Below are positions 1 to 7,720 of a stretch of 45,055 bases of DNA, in pieces. A program made the position numbers and the translations under genes. Each line of letters begins with the position of its first letter. The first letter of the stretch is position 1. Under the pieces are notes generated by a model. The model saw only the letters and a list, made by a program, of their open reading frames with translations, was not told the origin of the DNA and searched no databases. The DNA is from Paenibacillus xylanilyticus (lineage in GTDB: Bacteria; Bacillota; Bacilli; Paenibacillales; Paenibacillaceae), in NCBI RefSeq assembly GCF_013359935.1, contig NZ_JABMCB010000204.1, positions 1 through 45,055 on the forward strand, in the 5' to 3' direction.

Positions 1-581
1 AGAAAATAGTGTCAATTGTAGTCAGTGCATTTTTTCTCTTTGTCTATGACTCTATCATTGAATGGATCTTGCACGCGCAAGAGCTAATGATGCATGAGAT
101 TATCGACACGATCAGCAGCGAAGAGATGATATTGAACATGATTACCAACATTTTGATGGGGCCAGGATTGTTTTCAATTATCGTCATTTTAGTAATCGGT
201 ATCCTGCTTATTGTTTTAATGTTACAACTCTTTTATCGCACCGCCTTTGTAGCCATTTTGTATATTGCTGGGCCAATTGCGATTGCAACAAAAATAAATG
301 ACACGTACAACTTCTTCGATTTCTGGCTCAAAAACTTCATTATTGCATTCGTCACACTAGCCTTACAGCTTATTGCAATTGCAGTCGGTTTAAATCAATT
401 CCTTATACCGCCTTCTTACTTCGGGGATACGTATCACCTATTTATGGGTGCAGCATTTTTTATTCTCTCGTTGACTCTTCCAGGCATATTAGGACAATGG
501 GGATTCAGTACTGGATCGGCTCGATCTGTGGCTTCAGGTGCTAAGTCGGCGGTTAAAATGATGGTTCTGAAACGTAAATAA
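1..581 (+). CDS. TrbL/VirB6-like conjugation membrane protein (3' part; gene crosses the circular join)
   Basis: This is the C-terminal part of the gene that starts at 44467. The reading frame continues exactly across the 141-bp terminal overlap, giving about 342 residues in total. This part is strongly hydrophobic, with several long membrane segments rich in Ile, Leu and Phe, and a Gly-rich stretch near the end. That layout matches VirB6/TrbL, the polytopic protein of the type IV secretion channel. Its neighbours agree: small membrane protein and VirB8-like gene before it, lipoprotein gene 14 nt after it. Family assignment rests on topology and context rather than a diagnostic motif. Confidence 0.75.
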   Translation, partial: KIVSIVVSAFFLFVYDSIIEWILHAQELMMHEIIDTISSEEMILNMITNILMGPGLFSIIVILVIGILLIVLMLQLFYRTAFVAILYIAGPIAIATKINDTYNFFDFWLKNFIIAFVTLALQLIAIAVGLNQFLIPPSYFGDTYHLFMGAAFFILSLTLPGILGQWGFSTGSARSVASGAKSAVKMMVLKRK

Positions 582-595
582 AAGGAGTGATATGA

Positions 596-1246
596 ATGAA
601 AAAACTTATTCTCTTGGCAGCCGCGTTCATGATCGTTTTGTCGGGCTGTAGCAAGGAAGAACAGCCTGTAACTAATCCTATAGGTGGTGGAGAACAGGTA
701 AAGGAACAGGAACCGGTACAGGAGCCAGAAAGGGAAGCTGTGTTCAGGAATGAGGACATTGACCAGGCAAAAAAAATGGCACAACAATATGTTGCTGTAA
801 TAACCGAGTTTCATGGGCGCACAGCTCATACAACAGCCGAACTTGACGGCCTCCATGACGAAATGAGCGATAAAATAAAAAACGCTATAGCAATACATTC
901 CCAGTCCCGTGTAACACGCATAAGCGGCACAGAACGGAACGAGGATGACATTCTTGAGTTAAGCGCATCGCGGTTTAGTTTGCTAACAGATGAAGCAACT
1001 GAAGTCTACTATGAAAATATCAATGTCAGTGAACTGACAATACCCATGACATATAAAATACCTGGCAAGTATGCAAGTAAAGAGCCTAAGAAATACACAT
1101 TGCATTTTGTGAAAACCAATGAGAACCAGGTGCAGCTAATTAGGGACGGATTTTTTGTAAGTGGTACGGATCTGGAAGAGAAGGATCAGGAGTCAGTTAA
1201 CCCATTCAACAAAGACAAGTTGAAAAACGATCTTAAAATACAGTGA
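596..1246 (+). CDS. Conjugation-operon lipoprotein
   Basis: Protein of 216 residues. The N-terminus is a lipoprotein signal: MKK, a hydrophobic core, then lipobox LSGC with the lipidated Cys near residue 18. A Gln/Glu/Pro-rich linker and a soluble domain of unknown fold follow, so it probably sits on the outer face of the membrane. AAGGAG lies upstream of the ATG. It lies between the TrbL-like gene and the EssB-like gene, within a few bases of each, so it is part of the transfer operon. No homologue is recognised beyond 'lipoprotein of a Gram-positive conjugation system'. Confidence 0.75.
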   Translation: MKKLILLAAAFMIVLSGCSKEEQPVTNPIGGGEQVKEQEPVQEPEREAVFRNEDIDQAKKMAQQYVAVITEFHGRTAHTTAELDGLHDEMSDKIKNAIAIHSQSRVTRISGTERNEDDILELSASRFSLLTDEATEVYYENINVSELTIPMTYKIPGKYASKEPKKYTLHFVKTNENQVQLIRDGFFVSGTDLEEKDQESVNPFNKDKLKNDLKIQ

Positions 1247-1263
1247 AAGGAGTGAATGATAGT

Positions 1264-2835
1264 ATGCAATCTACAGTTAATAAATATGGTGAAATTGAAG
1301 TAGTTGGTAATGAAGTTCACTACAGCATACCGCTTTCATATACCGATTTTGATAGCCTGGATGAATTAGAAACTGTCTATAAGCAAAAGGGAATATCGTT
1401 GGCAGCCTTCAAAAATTATCTTTTTGCTCATGATATAACACTTGTGACTAACCGCCTGGTGTTCACTTACTTTTTAGAAGACATGAAATCTTTTTTCTAC
1501 TTGCGACAATTGTATTTCGAGGATCAAATTTACTATTTCCGGTCTTTCATTGAATTAGCTAAAAATAATCCTAATACAGCGATTTTGTGGGATAAAAATA
1601 ATCTTTTTGTAGATCTGACAGATAGCAAAATTAAGGCTCTGGTCTTTGAATTTGATGGTCATAGGCTTTACAGCACCCCTCCTACGTTGGATGGACTGAA
1701 AGAAGTAATTTTGCTATCCTTAACTACACTTTATAGGGTTTTGGGCAAGCCGCGGCTAATTGATTTTATAGACCAAAGGGATAAAGTAATCAGGTTTGCG
1801 GAACAGGTGCTTCGAGCTTCTTCAGTCCAGGAAGTTGAAAGGGTTTTGGAAGAAACCATTGTAAACGTAGAACGCCAGGAAGAGATTCGCCGCGAGTATG
1901 AGGAAAACCTAAAGCAAATGAAATTTTTTGAAAGACGAAAGGAAATTCGTAAGGCCAAGGCCAACGGAAAGTTAACAGCCGCAACTTCATCTGAATTTGT
2001 GGAGAAGCCAAACCGCGGTTTGCGATCCAAAAATGATCTGGCGCGACCTGTCAAGAAGAAAGGCGATCAGGAAGAAAAACAAGGCTTCTTCAGTTCCAAG
2101 TATTTTTACTTGGGATCAGTAGGTGTAGCGGCCGTAATTCTTTTAGCGAACACACTCACACCGCCTAATCCGGACGCGAATGCAGCATCTTCAGAAAACG
2201 CCGAGGTGCAGCAGATGCAAGAGAAGCCAACGCTGAACTCAGATCAGGTTGCTGATGTTTACCGCAAAATCATGAACGGCGAAAATGAAGAAGCTTTAAA
2301 AATATTGGATACAGTCGGATATGAAAATCTGGCTGAAGCCGAAAAGAAACAAATGATACTGTTATACGAGAAAGAAGGACTTTATGACAAGCTGTATCGG
2401 CTTGATCCAAACCAAGCCGATACAGTGGTCATGAAAATGATCGAGAACAAAGAAACGGCCAAACTAAAGGAACTACAGATACAATTCCCTGACGCTGCAC
2501 CGGTAAATTATGAAGTTGCTTATATGACAGCTAAATATGATACTGTAATCGGTCTAGCGAAGGATATTGATATGACAGATAGTGAGTTGGCCGATAGAAG
2601 GAAAAATCAGCTTTTGGTTTCTTATCTCTGGTCAGGACTGATTCAAGAAGCTACTCAATTAGCCGGGGATGATCCCCAAATGAAAGAGAAAGTGACTCAG
2701 TTCAAATCCAGTAATCAACGAATTAAGGAACTCACCAATAAAATAAATGTTGCTCAAAACAAAAAAGATGATAAGCAAGTGAAGGAGCTGAAACAAAAGA
2801 TTGAACAAATTAAAGCTAACGTAAACAGAATCTAA
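1264..2835 (+). CDS. EssB/YukC-like membrane protein in the transfer operon
   Basis: About 523 residues from the ATG at 1264, which follows AAAGGAG; an in-frame GTG at 1243 is less well placed. Residues 1-200 resemble the pseudokinase-like domain of EssB/YukC, including a LRQLYFEDQIYYFRSFIELA segment. A charged linker follows, then one membrane segment near residues 281-297, then a helical C-terminal domain ending in a Lys-rich coiled coil. That order (cytosolic pseudokinase, one membrane span, extracytoplasmic helices) is the EssB/YukC plan of type VII secretion. Here it lies in a type IV conjugation operon. EssB membership is inferred from pattern and topology. Confidence 0.6.
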   Translation: MQSTVNKYGEIEVVGNEVHYSIPLSYTDFDSLDELETVYKQKGISLAAFKNYLFAHDITLVTNRLVFTYFLEDMKSFFYLRQLYFEDQIYYFRSFIELAKNNPNTAILWDKNNLFVDLTDSKIKALVFEFDGHRLYSTPPTLDGLKEVILLSLTTLYRVLGKPRLIDFIDQRDKVIRFAEQVLRASSVQEVERVLEETIVNVERQEEIRREYEENLKQMKFFERRKEIRKAKANGKLTAATSSEFVEKPNRGLRSKNDLARPVKKKGDQEEKQGFFSSKYFYLGSVGVAAVILLANTLTPPNPDANAASSENAEVQQMQEKPTLNSDQVADVYRKIMNGENEEALKILDTVGYENLAEAEKKQMILLYEKEGLYDKLYRLDPNQADTVVMKMIENKETAKLKELQIQFPDAAPVNYEVAYMTAKYDTVIGLAKDIDMTDSELADRRKNQLLVSYLWSGLIQEATQLAGDDPQMKEKVTQFKSSNQRIKELTNKINVAQNKKDDKQVKELKQKIEQIKANVNRI

Positions 2836-2856
2836 CTTGGGCAGGGGGAGGATGGT

Positions 2857-3153
2857 TTGCAAAAGAAGAAGTATATCCGGAGTCTTGACGAGATAGGAAG
2901 ATTTGTTCTTCCAAAGCAGCTTCGCAAAGAGCTGCATTTAGGGGAGAAACAGATGCTTGAAGTATTCAGTGATGGTGAGAGGATCATCATTGAAAAATAC
3001 GACAACCTGGAACCCTGTTTGGTTACAGGAGAATCAACAAAAGCAAATCACACCTTTGCATTTGGAAATGGAACAGTAACGTTAAGCCCTGAAGGGCTGG
3101 AAAAATTAATCGAAGAATTAAGTGAGTATAAAAAATCTCATAGCGATGATTGA
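2857..3153 (+). CDS. AbrB/SpoVT-like DNA-binding regulator
   Basis: Protein of 98 residues, started at a TTG preceded by AGGGGGAGG. The N-terminal half is a swapped-hairpin AbrB domain (RSLDEIGRFVLPKQLRKELHL, here near residues 8-28, then LEVFSDGERIIIEKY), the form found in AbrB and SpoVT transition-state regulators. The C-terminal half may be a dimerisation or sensing segment. As the last gene of the transfer operon, followed by a terminator, it is a candidate autoregulator of conjugation. The target is not known from the sequence. Confidence 0.8.
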   Translation: MQKKKYIRSLDEIGRFVLPKQLRKELHLGEKQMLEVFSDGERIIIEKYDNLEPCLVTGESTKANHTFAFGNGTVTLSPEGLEKLIEELSEYKKSHSDD

Positions 3154-3156
3154 ATG

Positions 3157-3183
3157 AAAGCAGCCCACTAGGGTTGCTTTTTT
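3157..3183 (+). terminator. Rho-independent terminator of the transfer operon
   Basis: The stem AAAGCAGCCC / GGGTTGCTTT has the loop ACTA and is followed by a T run. It starts 4 nt after the stop of the AbrB-like gene and ends the long transfer operon. Confidence 0.8.
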
Positions 3184-3192
3184 AATGCTATA

Positions 3193-3568
3193 CTCTTCCG
3201 GATCGGAGAGAGCGGCCGCGCTCCTGGTGTGCCTAGCTGCTCGATACGTCCGGAGACGAACAAAAGGACGGCCGTGGCCGTCCTGGGTGTGTCAGCTGCG
3301 CCGGTGGCCGCTATGGAGCTGTGCGGATCTCTTCCGGATCGGAGAGAGCAGCCGCGTGCCGGTCGCCTGGACTTCAGCTCGTGGGCGCTCCTGGTACGTG
3401 CCTGGCTGCTCGATGCGTCCGGAGACAGACAAAAGGACATCCATGGCCGCCTGGACGTGTGAGCTGCACTGGTGGCGCTATGGAGCTGCGCGGATCTCGT
3501 CCGGATCGGAGGGAGCAGCCACGTGCCGGGTCGCTCGGGCTTCAGCTCAAGAAGCGCTCCTGGTATGT
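3193..3568. repeat. Tandem array A of a ~167-bp GC-rich noncoding repeat
   Basis: Three units begin at 3193, 3329 and 3496. Unit 2 is complete (167 bp). Unit 1 is 136 bp and lacks about 31 bp internally. Unit 3 is cut off after about 73 bp. Each unit opens with a form of TCCGGATCGGAGAGAGCAGCC and contains CTTCAGCTCG, GCGCTCCTGGTA and GACAAAAGGAC, except where the truncated units lack them. Unit 1 holds a GGACGGCC-gt-GGCCGTCC hairpin. The DNA is much richer in G+C than its surroundings. The spacing is not a multiple of three, so the open frames across it are not conserved. The same repeat recurs at 36368-36805 in the same orientation. Function unknown. Confidence 0.85.
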
Positions 3569-3907
3569 AGGGGTTGCAAGACTATTTGTTTGTACATAGG
3601 GAGAGCATAGACATGGAGTGTACGATATATGTAGGCGATCCGTCCTAACACTCTATTGTGAAATATTCATATAGTGCAAAATTCATAATAGTAAGGTCTG
3701 ATCGTATTTTGTAACCCTTTCTCATATGCATCCATCCCACGTGTCTACTTGAAAAAAGACTTTATGCCCTCATATTCGGTTTCAGGCTCTTTTTTTTAGT
3801 TGGCCATAATTTTATTGTTCGGATATTGCTCTAAAAAAGATCCGCTGCAGGAGCTTTCCTCGGATCCAAATTGCTTTAAAAGACGAACATTATCTTGCAT
3901 AGTCTTT
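3569..3907. other. Intergenic, no gene recognised
   Basis: About 340 bp between repeat array A and the resolvase stop. AT-rich, with only short open frames. No convincing promoter, terminator or repeat was seen apart from a T-rich run near 3790. Confidence 0.5.
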
Positions 3908-4540
3908 CTAATGAGTTTCAAACTCCTTCATAACCTTGTAAAAGGTGTTCTTCTTCAGATCCAATCTTTTCATAAATTCTACAGCCGAAAGCTCATTATT
4001 CTTCCATAGAGGATAGTCAGTATCCAGGGTGTTCCTTTGCGCCGGTGTAAGAGTATTCAAATTTATTTGTGGCCGCCCCAGGTGCTTCCCTTTTTTCTTG
4101 GCTTCAGCAATACCTTCAGCCTGTGCTTGCTTAATGCCATTACGTTCCTCTTCAGCAAGCCAACTAAGTATCTGAAGCACAAGATCCATAATAAGCTGCC
4201 CGATCCCCTCCAACTCCTGGTACTTCCGAGTATCGAGAATTGGAATGTCGATCACCACAACATGAATTTTTGCATCGATCAGCCATTGCCACTCTCTCAA
4301 TATCTCTTGTTTGTTGCGGCCAAAACGATTAATTGATTTTACAAAGAGCGTATCTCCCTCACGCATGACTCGCTTCAATAACTGATATTCCGGTCGATCA
4401 AAGTTTTTACCGCTAGCCTTGTCTACAAAAATGTATTCATCTTGAATTCCCTGGTCACGTAGTACAGTTAACTGCCGGTCTTCGTTTTGATCCTTTGTTG
4501 ATACTCTGGCGTATCCGTATTCTCTCGTGAATGTTCTCAT
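3908..4540 (-). CDS. Serine recombinase (resolvase/invertase family)
   Basis: Protein of 210 residues. The N-terminal catalytic domain has YARVST with nucleophile Ser14, then FVKSINRFGR and the long E helix (AEEERNGIKQAQAEGIAEAK). A GRP turn leads into a C-terminal helix-turn-helix ending in NTFYKVMKEF. It is clearly different from the transposon's own TnpR at 10958 and lies outside that transposon. No transposase gene adjoins it, so resolution of plasmid multimers is the likely role. Its promoter-proximal region (4541-4680) looks like a res site. Confidence 0.88.
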   Translation of the reverse strand: MRTFTREYGYARVSTKDQNEDRQLTVLRDQGIQDEYIFVDKASGKNFDRPEYQLLKRVMREGDTLFVKSINRFGRNKQEILREWQWLIDAKIHVVVIDIPILDTRKYQELEGIGQLIMDLVLQILSWLAEEERNGIKQAQAEGIAEAKKKGKHLGRPQINLNTLTPAQRNTLDTDYPLWKNNELSAVEFMKRLDLKKNTFYKVMKEFETH

Positions 4541-4555
4541 TACTTGTCCTCCAAG

Positions 4556-4660
4556 TGTTTAAAAAGGTATTTAGTATATAATAAACGTTTTAAAACGAAA
4601 AACAATACCTTTACGGAAGGTGGAACGTGCTGTTTTAAGTTATCCTTAAAGATATACCTT
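4556..4660. promoter_or_regulatory. Probable res site and promoter region of the 3908-4540 resolvase
   Basis: AT-rich leader of the divergent resolvase gene. It holds AAAAGGTATT and AATACCTTT as inverted arms around the near-palindrome AACGTTTTAAAACG, plus a further ATACCTTTTA. Serine resolvases usually bind such paired half-sites next to their own gene. Subsite limits cannot be fixed by eye. Confidence 0.5.
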
Positions 4661-4704
4661 TTAGGACAGTATCGAACGGAAAAATTATATTAGACTGATG
4701 ACCT

Positions 4705-4728
4705 CATTAAGCTAACGGGCAGGATAGT
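4705..4728 (+). repeat. CATTAAGCTAACGGGCAGG repeat, copy 1
   Basis: First of three dispersed copies sharing the core TAAGCTAACGGG. The others are at 15821-15839 (shorter match) and 16702-16725. All are on the same strand. Copies 1 and 2 flank the interrupted AAA gene. Confidence 0.7.
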
Positions 4729-4797
4729 TCAATGAGAAGGCACCGCAACTTGGGTGTGGGTACCCTTAGTTTGAATTGTGGTCCACAAATCATCATT

Positions 4798-4826
4798 TTG
4801 ACAGCCACTCTGGCTGGCTGTTTTTG
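4798..4826 (+). terminator. Hairpin with T run upstream of the AAA gene
   Basis: ACAGCCA and TGGCTGT arms followed by TTTTTG form a terminator-like hairpin. No complete gene lies just upstream, so it may be left from a lost gene or may isolate the AAA gene from read-through. Confidence 0.5.
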
Positions 4827-6002
4827 TTTATTGAGAGGATTATGTAAGTGTTTGTCGAATATTTCCTCAACTACTAAGATAAAAGGATGATTTGATGATA
4901 AGGAAAATCGTCTCAATTAAAAATACTGGGAAATTCAGAGCGTGCACTCCTAAATTTTTATTGAACAAGTTCACTGTGATATATTCCGAAAATGGTCGCG
5001 GAAAAACGACCTTATCCAATATTTTCAGGTCCCTTCATGAACAAGATGGATCTTTCATTATCGGCAGAAAAACGTTGGGCGGCAGCGGCGAACAAGTTGT
5101 AGAATTGCTCTCAGAAGAAAATAAACTCGTGTCCTTTAAGGGCAATCAGTGGCAAAGCCGCCCTAATTTTGATATCGAAATTTTTGATTCGACCTTTATA
5201 AGTCAAAATGTATACTCAAGACACATCATCGAGCACGATCAGAAGAGGCAATTGTATTTATTTACGATCGGAAAGCATGGCGGGCAACTGGCTGACCGTC
5301 TAGTTGCAGTGGACGAGCAGATTAGACAGCAAAAGTCGGATAAAAAGAATCTGGAGAAAGTCCTATTGAGTGGGGTAGAAGGTCTCTTGTCTGTCACCGA
5401 TTTCGTTGGATTAACGCAAATAAGCAATATTGATGAGGAGATACATAAGCAATCTCAGTTACTAAAGGCTCTAGAGAAACAGAGTGAAATCAACTCCAAG
5501 CCTTTGTGTGCTAAGATTTCATTGCCATTATTCGATAAAGACAAATTTCGGGCTAACCTCGCAGGGATTACTTTAGAAAATCTTCTCGATAATGCGGAAG
5601 ATTTGACCAAGCAACATATTCAGCAACACCTTGATCCACAGGGCGAGAAGTGGCTGGAATATGGCGTTTCAAAAATAATAGAGGAAGAAAAATGTCCTTT
5701 TTGTGGACAAGAGATTAAGGGAGTCGCCGTAGTAACTGCTTTTAAAACATACTTTAGTGACCAATATAAAAAAGCAATACATACGATTAATCATTTAGAG
5801 TCGGCATTTGCGACAAAATTTGCTGTTGATGCGTTACTAACGCTTCAAAAGACGGTACAAACAAACCTCGAATTAATCGCGTATTGGAATACATACGACG
5901 CAATTGAACTAGAGTGTCAGCTCGACTGGGAATGGATTCGAGTAACGTGGGACGAATTCACTAAAGGCATGGGATCGCTTATTGCCGAAAAGAAATTAAT
6001 GC

Positions 6003-6007
6003 CATTG
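6003..6007. repeat. Target site duplication CATTG, left copy
   Basis: CATTG just outside the left inverted repeat is repeated directly at 14582-14586, outside the right one. Five-base duplications are typical of Tn3-family insertion. Confidence 0.93.
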
Positions 6008-6045
6008 GGGGTCCTACCAACAAAACGCGGAAAACATACGCTAAG
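6008..6045 (+). repeat. Left terminal inverted repeat (38 bp)
   Basis: Starts GGGGTCCTACC and ends CATACGCTAAG. It matches the reverse complement of 14544-14581 at 37 of 38 positions; the mismatch is T versus C at position 35. Confidence 0.95.
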
Positions 6046-6065
6046 CCAATTTCCGGATGAAAAAA

Positions 6066-6105
6066 AGCCGATTTCCTTACTTTAAGGAATATCGGCTTGA
6101 TATTA
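6066..6105. terminator. Bidirectional-looking terminator near the left end
   Basis: AAGCCGAT...CCTTA and TAAGG...ATCGGCTT form a long stem with A and T tracts. It lies after the merB operon on the minus strand, at the left edge of the transposon. Confidence 0.65.
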
Positions 6106-6115
6106 TAAAAGATGG

Positions 6116-6234
6116 TTATCCTGTACAACAAGATAATTTGGATACATCTTTATCAAACGTAAGGGCAGCCAGCTTTAGTTCTTCTGCCATTGTCAAATAG
6201 GGAGCAAGGGTTTCGCGAAGATCTTCTACTGTTA
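6116..6234 (-). pseudogene. merA remnant (last ~39 codons of a second mercuric reductase)
   Basis: The minus strand encodes LTVEDLRETLAPYLTMAEEL and then the MerA C-terminus ending KLSCCTG, with the vicinal Cys pair that passes Hg(II) to the active site. It matches the end of the intact merA at 7721 in protein, while the DNA differs at roughly one base in six by eye. Homology stops abruptly near 6234. It is the relic of a diverged second merA downstream of merB, not a recent duplicate. Confidence 0.85.
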
Positions 6235-6326
6235 AACACCGCAAATTTCGCAGTCTCACGGTCTCATTCATTGGTTTGGGTTTCGTACTTCAAAAATTAA
6301 ACAAGACGATTGGGTATTATTTAGGA

Positions 6327-6977
6327 TTAGATGTCACAGCAAGACTCATTGGTAGGGCCAGATTCCTCGTAACGTTTTCCCAGAAGGCGACCTAATTCAA
6401 AGGCTTCCTTAACGGGGTACACCTTCCCATTTGGATGTTGGTTAAGCCAATTTTGGGCTGCACTTTCCGTGCTAAAAAAATGGACTTCGTTGCAGAATGA
6501 CGACCGAACAGAGGACGTATCATCCGGTGTTACTATTGAGACAACAGCCGTCGTTGGTTCCAGGCTTAAAACACGATCCGGTTCCACTGTCAATCTTATA
6601 GGCTTTCCAGTACTGTAACAAGGCGATTCAATATGAACCATATGCCCTATAAGTTCCGGAAACATAAGGGTGTCAAGAGCACACCACGCATACAATTGTT
6701 TCTCATCAACTTCAAAGCGATGGGGCGTAGGGATTAAGGTGAGACCAAAACCGACAACACGACCCTGTTCATCGAGTTCCACACTGGATAAGGTCGAGAG
6801 AATGTCCTTAACCTCATCGAGGGGCTTCCCGGTTGTTGTTGCAATGTCCTCAACGGTAACTGGTTCACCTTTTGTTAGCATTTGTAACAACGGGCGAAAG
6901 AGCCACTTCATGGAGCCTCCTCCCTCTCCCTTGTTCTGGTCAAATAGGGTTACAAGTTCCTGAATTTCAGTTTTCAT
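6327..6977 (-). CDS. merB: Organomercurial lyase MerB
   Basis: Protein of 216 residues that protonolyses the C-Hg bond of organomercurials, releasing Hg(II) for MerA. The catalytic set is visible: Cys99 and Asp102 in YAWCALDTLMFP, and Cys162 in SSFCNEVHFF. Cys120 matches the structural Cys of the family. A winged-helix N-terminal region precedes the catalytic domain. The ATG follows AAGGAGGAAAAA. It lies downstream of merR2, probably co-transcribed from the MerR-type promoter at 7502-7533. The C-terminus ends SCCDI, with an extra Cys pair. Confidence 0.93.
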   Translation of the reverse strand: MKTEIQELVTLFDQNKGEGGGSMKWLFRPLLQMLTKGEPVTVEDIATTTGKPLDEVKDILSTLSSVELDEQGRVVGFGLTLIPTPHRFEVDEKQLYAWCALDTLMFPELIGHMVHIESPCYSTGKPIRLTVEPDRVLSLEPTTAVVSIVTPDDTSSVRSSFCNEVHFFSTESAAQNWLNQHPNGKVYPVKEAFELGRLLGKRYEESGPTNESCCDI

Positions 6978-7009
6978 GACTTTTTCCTCCTTGGATTTTT
7001 TTGTCAGTT

Positions 7010-7447
7010 TTATTGTTTTTCGATGTTACTTACATGATTATATCTACATTCGATTGTAAAATTCTTAGGAAGATATACTTGATTGAATACGTCTTTCGGG
7101 GAATCCAGAAACGCTCCAACGTGTTGTCGTAACTTTTGTAGATCTTTAATATGCTCATCTATCATAGTCAGTTTCTCCTTTAACAAATGCTGAAGACGAG
7201 GTTCTACCTCCACAGGTTTTTTTTCGAAAATCACTACCAGATCCGTCATTTCCTCCAGCGATACGCCTAAAGATCGGAGTTGTTTGATACCATTGATACA
7301 AAATACATGCTCTTGGTTATAAACGCGGTAATTGCCTTCACTCCGCTTAATGGAAGGTAGGATAAGTCCCTTTTCTTCATACAATCGAATGGCTTTTCGA
7401 CTGACTCCTGTTTGTTGGGCTAGTTGACCAATCGTAAATTGCTCCAC
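7010..7447 (-). CDS. merR2: MerR-family regulator (MerR2) of the merB unit
   Basis: Protein of 145 residues from a GTG start after GAGGAGGGAGG. The N-terminal MerR helix-turn-helix (FTIGQLAQQTGVSRKAIRLYEEKGL) is followed by the dimerising coiled coil. It has only two Cys (about residues 50 and 130), neither at the C79/C114/C123 positions of mercuric MerR, so its inducer is probably not bound in the classic trigonal thiolate site. Position between merA and merB matches merR2 of TnMERI1-type operons. A canonical MerR-type promoter lies just upstream. Confidence 0.85.
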   Translation of the reverse strand: MEQFTIGQLAQQTGVSRKAIRLYEEKGLILPSIKRSEGNYRVYNQEHVFCINGIKQLRSLGVSLEEMTDLVVIFEKKPVEVEPRLQHLLKEKLTMIDEHIKDLQKLRQHVGAFLDSPKDVFNQVYLPKNFTIECRYNHVSNIEKQ

Positions 7448-7501
7448 TTTCCTCCCTCCTCGTTAACTGGTGGTACCATCAGCTGAACTAACTATAACTA
7501 G

Positions 7502-7533
7502 AGTATACAACCTTCACCTAAGGGGAAGGTCAA
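7502..7533 (-). promoter_or_regulatory. MerR-type promoter/operator for merR2-merB
   Basis: On the minus strand: -35 TTGACC (7533-7528), a 20-bp spacer and -10 TATACT (7507-7502). The spacer holds the dyad ACCTTC...GAAGGT. The overlong spacer is characteristic of MerR-family promoters. The dyad CCTTCCCC...GAAGG looks more like Cu(I)-type CueR boxes than like the mer operator at 10741-10760. Confidence 0.8.
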
Positions 7534-7624
7534 GAAGAAAAAGATCTTTTCCCAATGAAATTGATAAGTACAGGGGTACCACCAACATTTTGACATAAAA
7601 CCCACGCTAAGACATTTTTTGGAA

Positions 7625-7670
7625 TAAAAAAGACAATTATCTCTATGTTAAGAGAAGAATCGTCTTTTAT
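7625..7670 (-). terminator. Probable terminator after merA
   Basis: Arms AAAAGAC(G) and GTCTTTTTT flank an imperfect TTCTCTTAAC/GAGATAA stem. It lies about 50 nt downstream of the merA stop on the minus strand, separating merA from merR2-merB. Confidence 0.6.
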
Positions 7671-7720
7671 AAAAGCTTTCTTTAACTGAAGACGTACATT
7701 AAGGCTTCCTAAAAAGGTGA

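Larger units (their letters stand above)
4895..6085 (+). pseudogene. AAA_13 (RloC/PrrC-like) ATPase, 5' part, interrupted by Tn3-family insertion
   Basis: Start ATG at 4895 after AAAAGGA. Residues 1-371 are native; from 6008 the frame runs into the transposon, adds about 25 foreign residues and stops. The native part has Walker A (SENGRGKTT), a Q-loop-like DSTFISQNVY segment, coiled coil, and a zinc-hook-like CPFCGQ. The 3' part lies at 14587-15792. Joining 4895-6007 to 14587-15792 restores one frame of 772 residues. The family contains ABC/SMC-like ATPases such as the tRNA-cutting RloC and PrrC. The present gene is almost certainly inactive. Confidence 0.85.

Noticed and set aside
1..141. 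Terminal repeats as evidence for a linear plasmid
   Set aside because: They are direct, exact and of assembler length, and restore a gene across the join; linear plasmid ends would be inverted.
3185..3610. Overlapping open frames of 77-141 codons across repeat array A
   Set aside because: They follow from GC-rich repeat DNA. The ~167-bp period shifts frame from unit to unit, starts lack ribosome sites and the same frames are not kept in array B.
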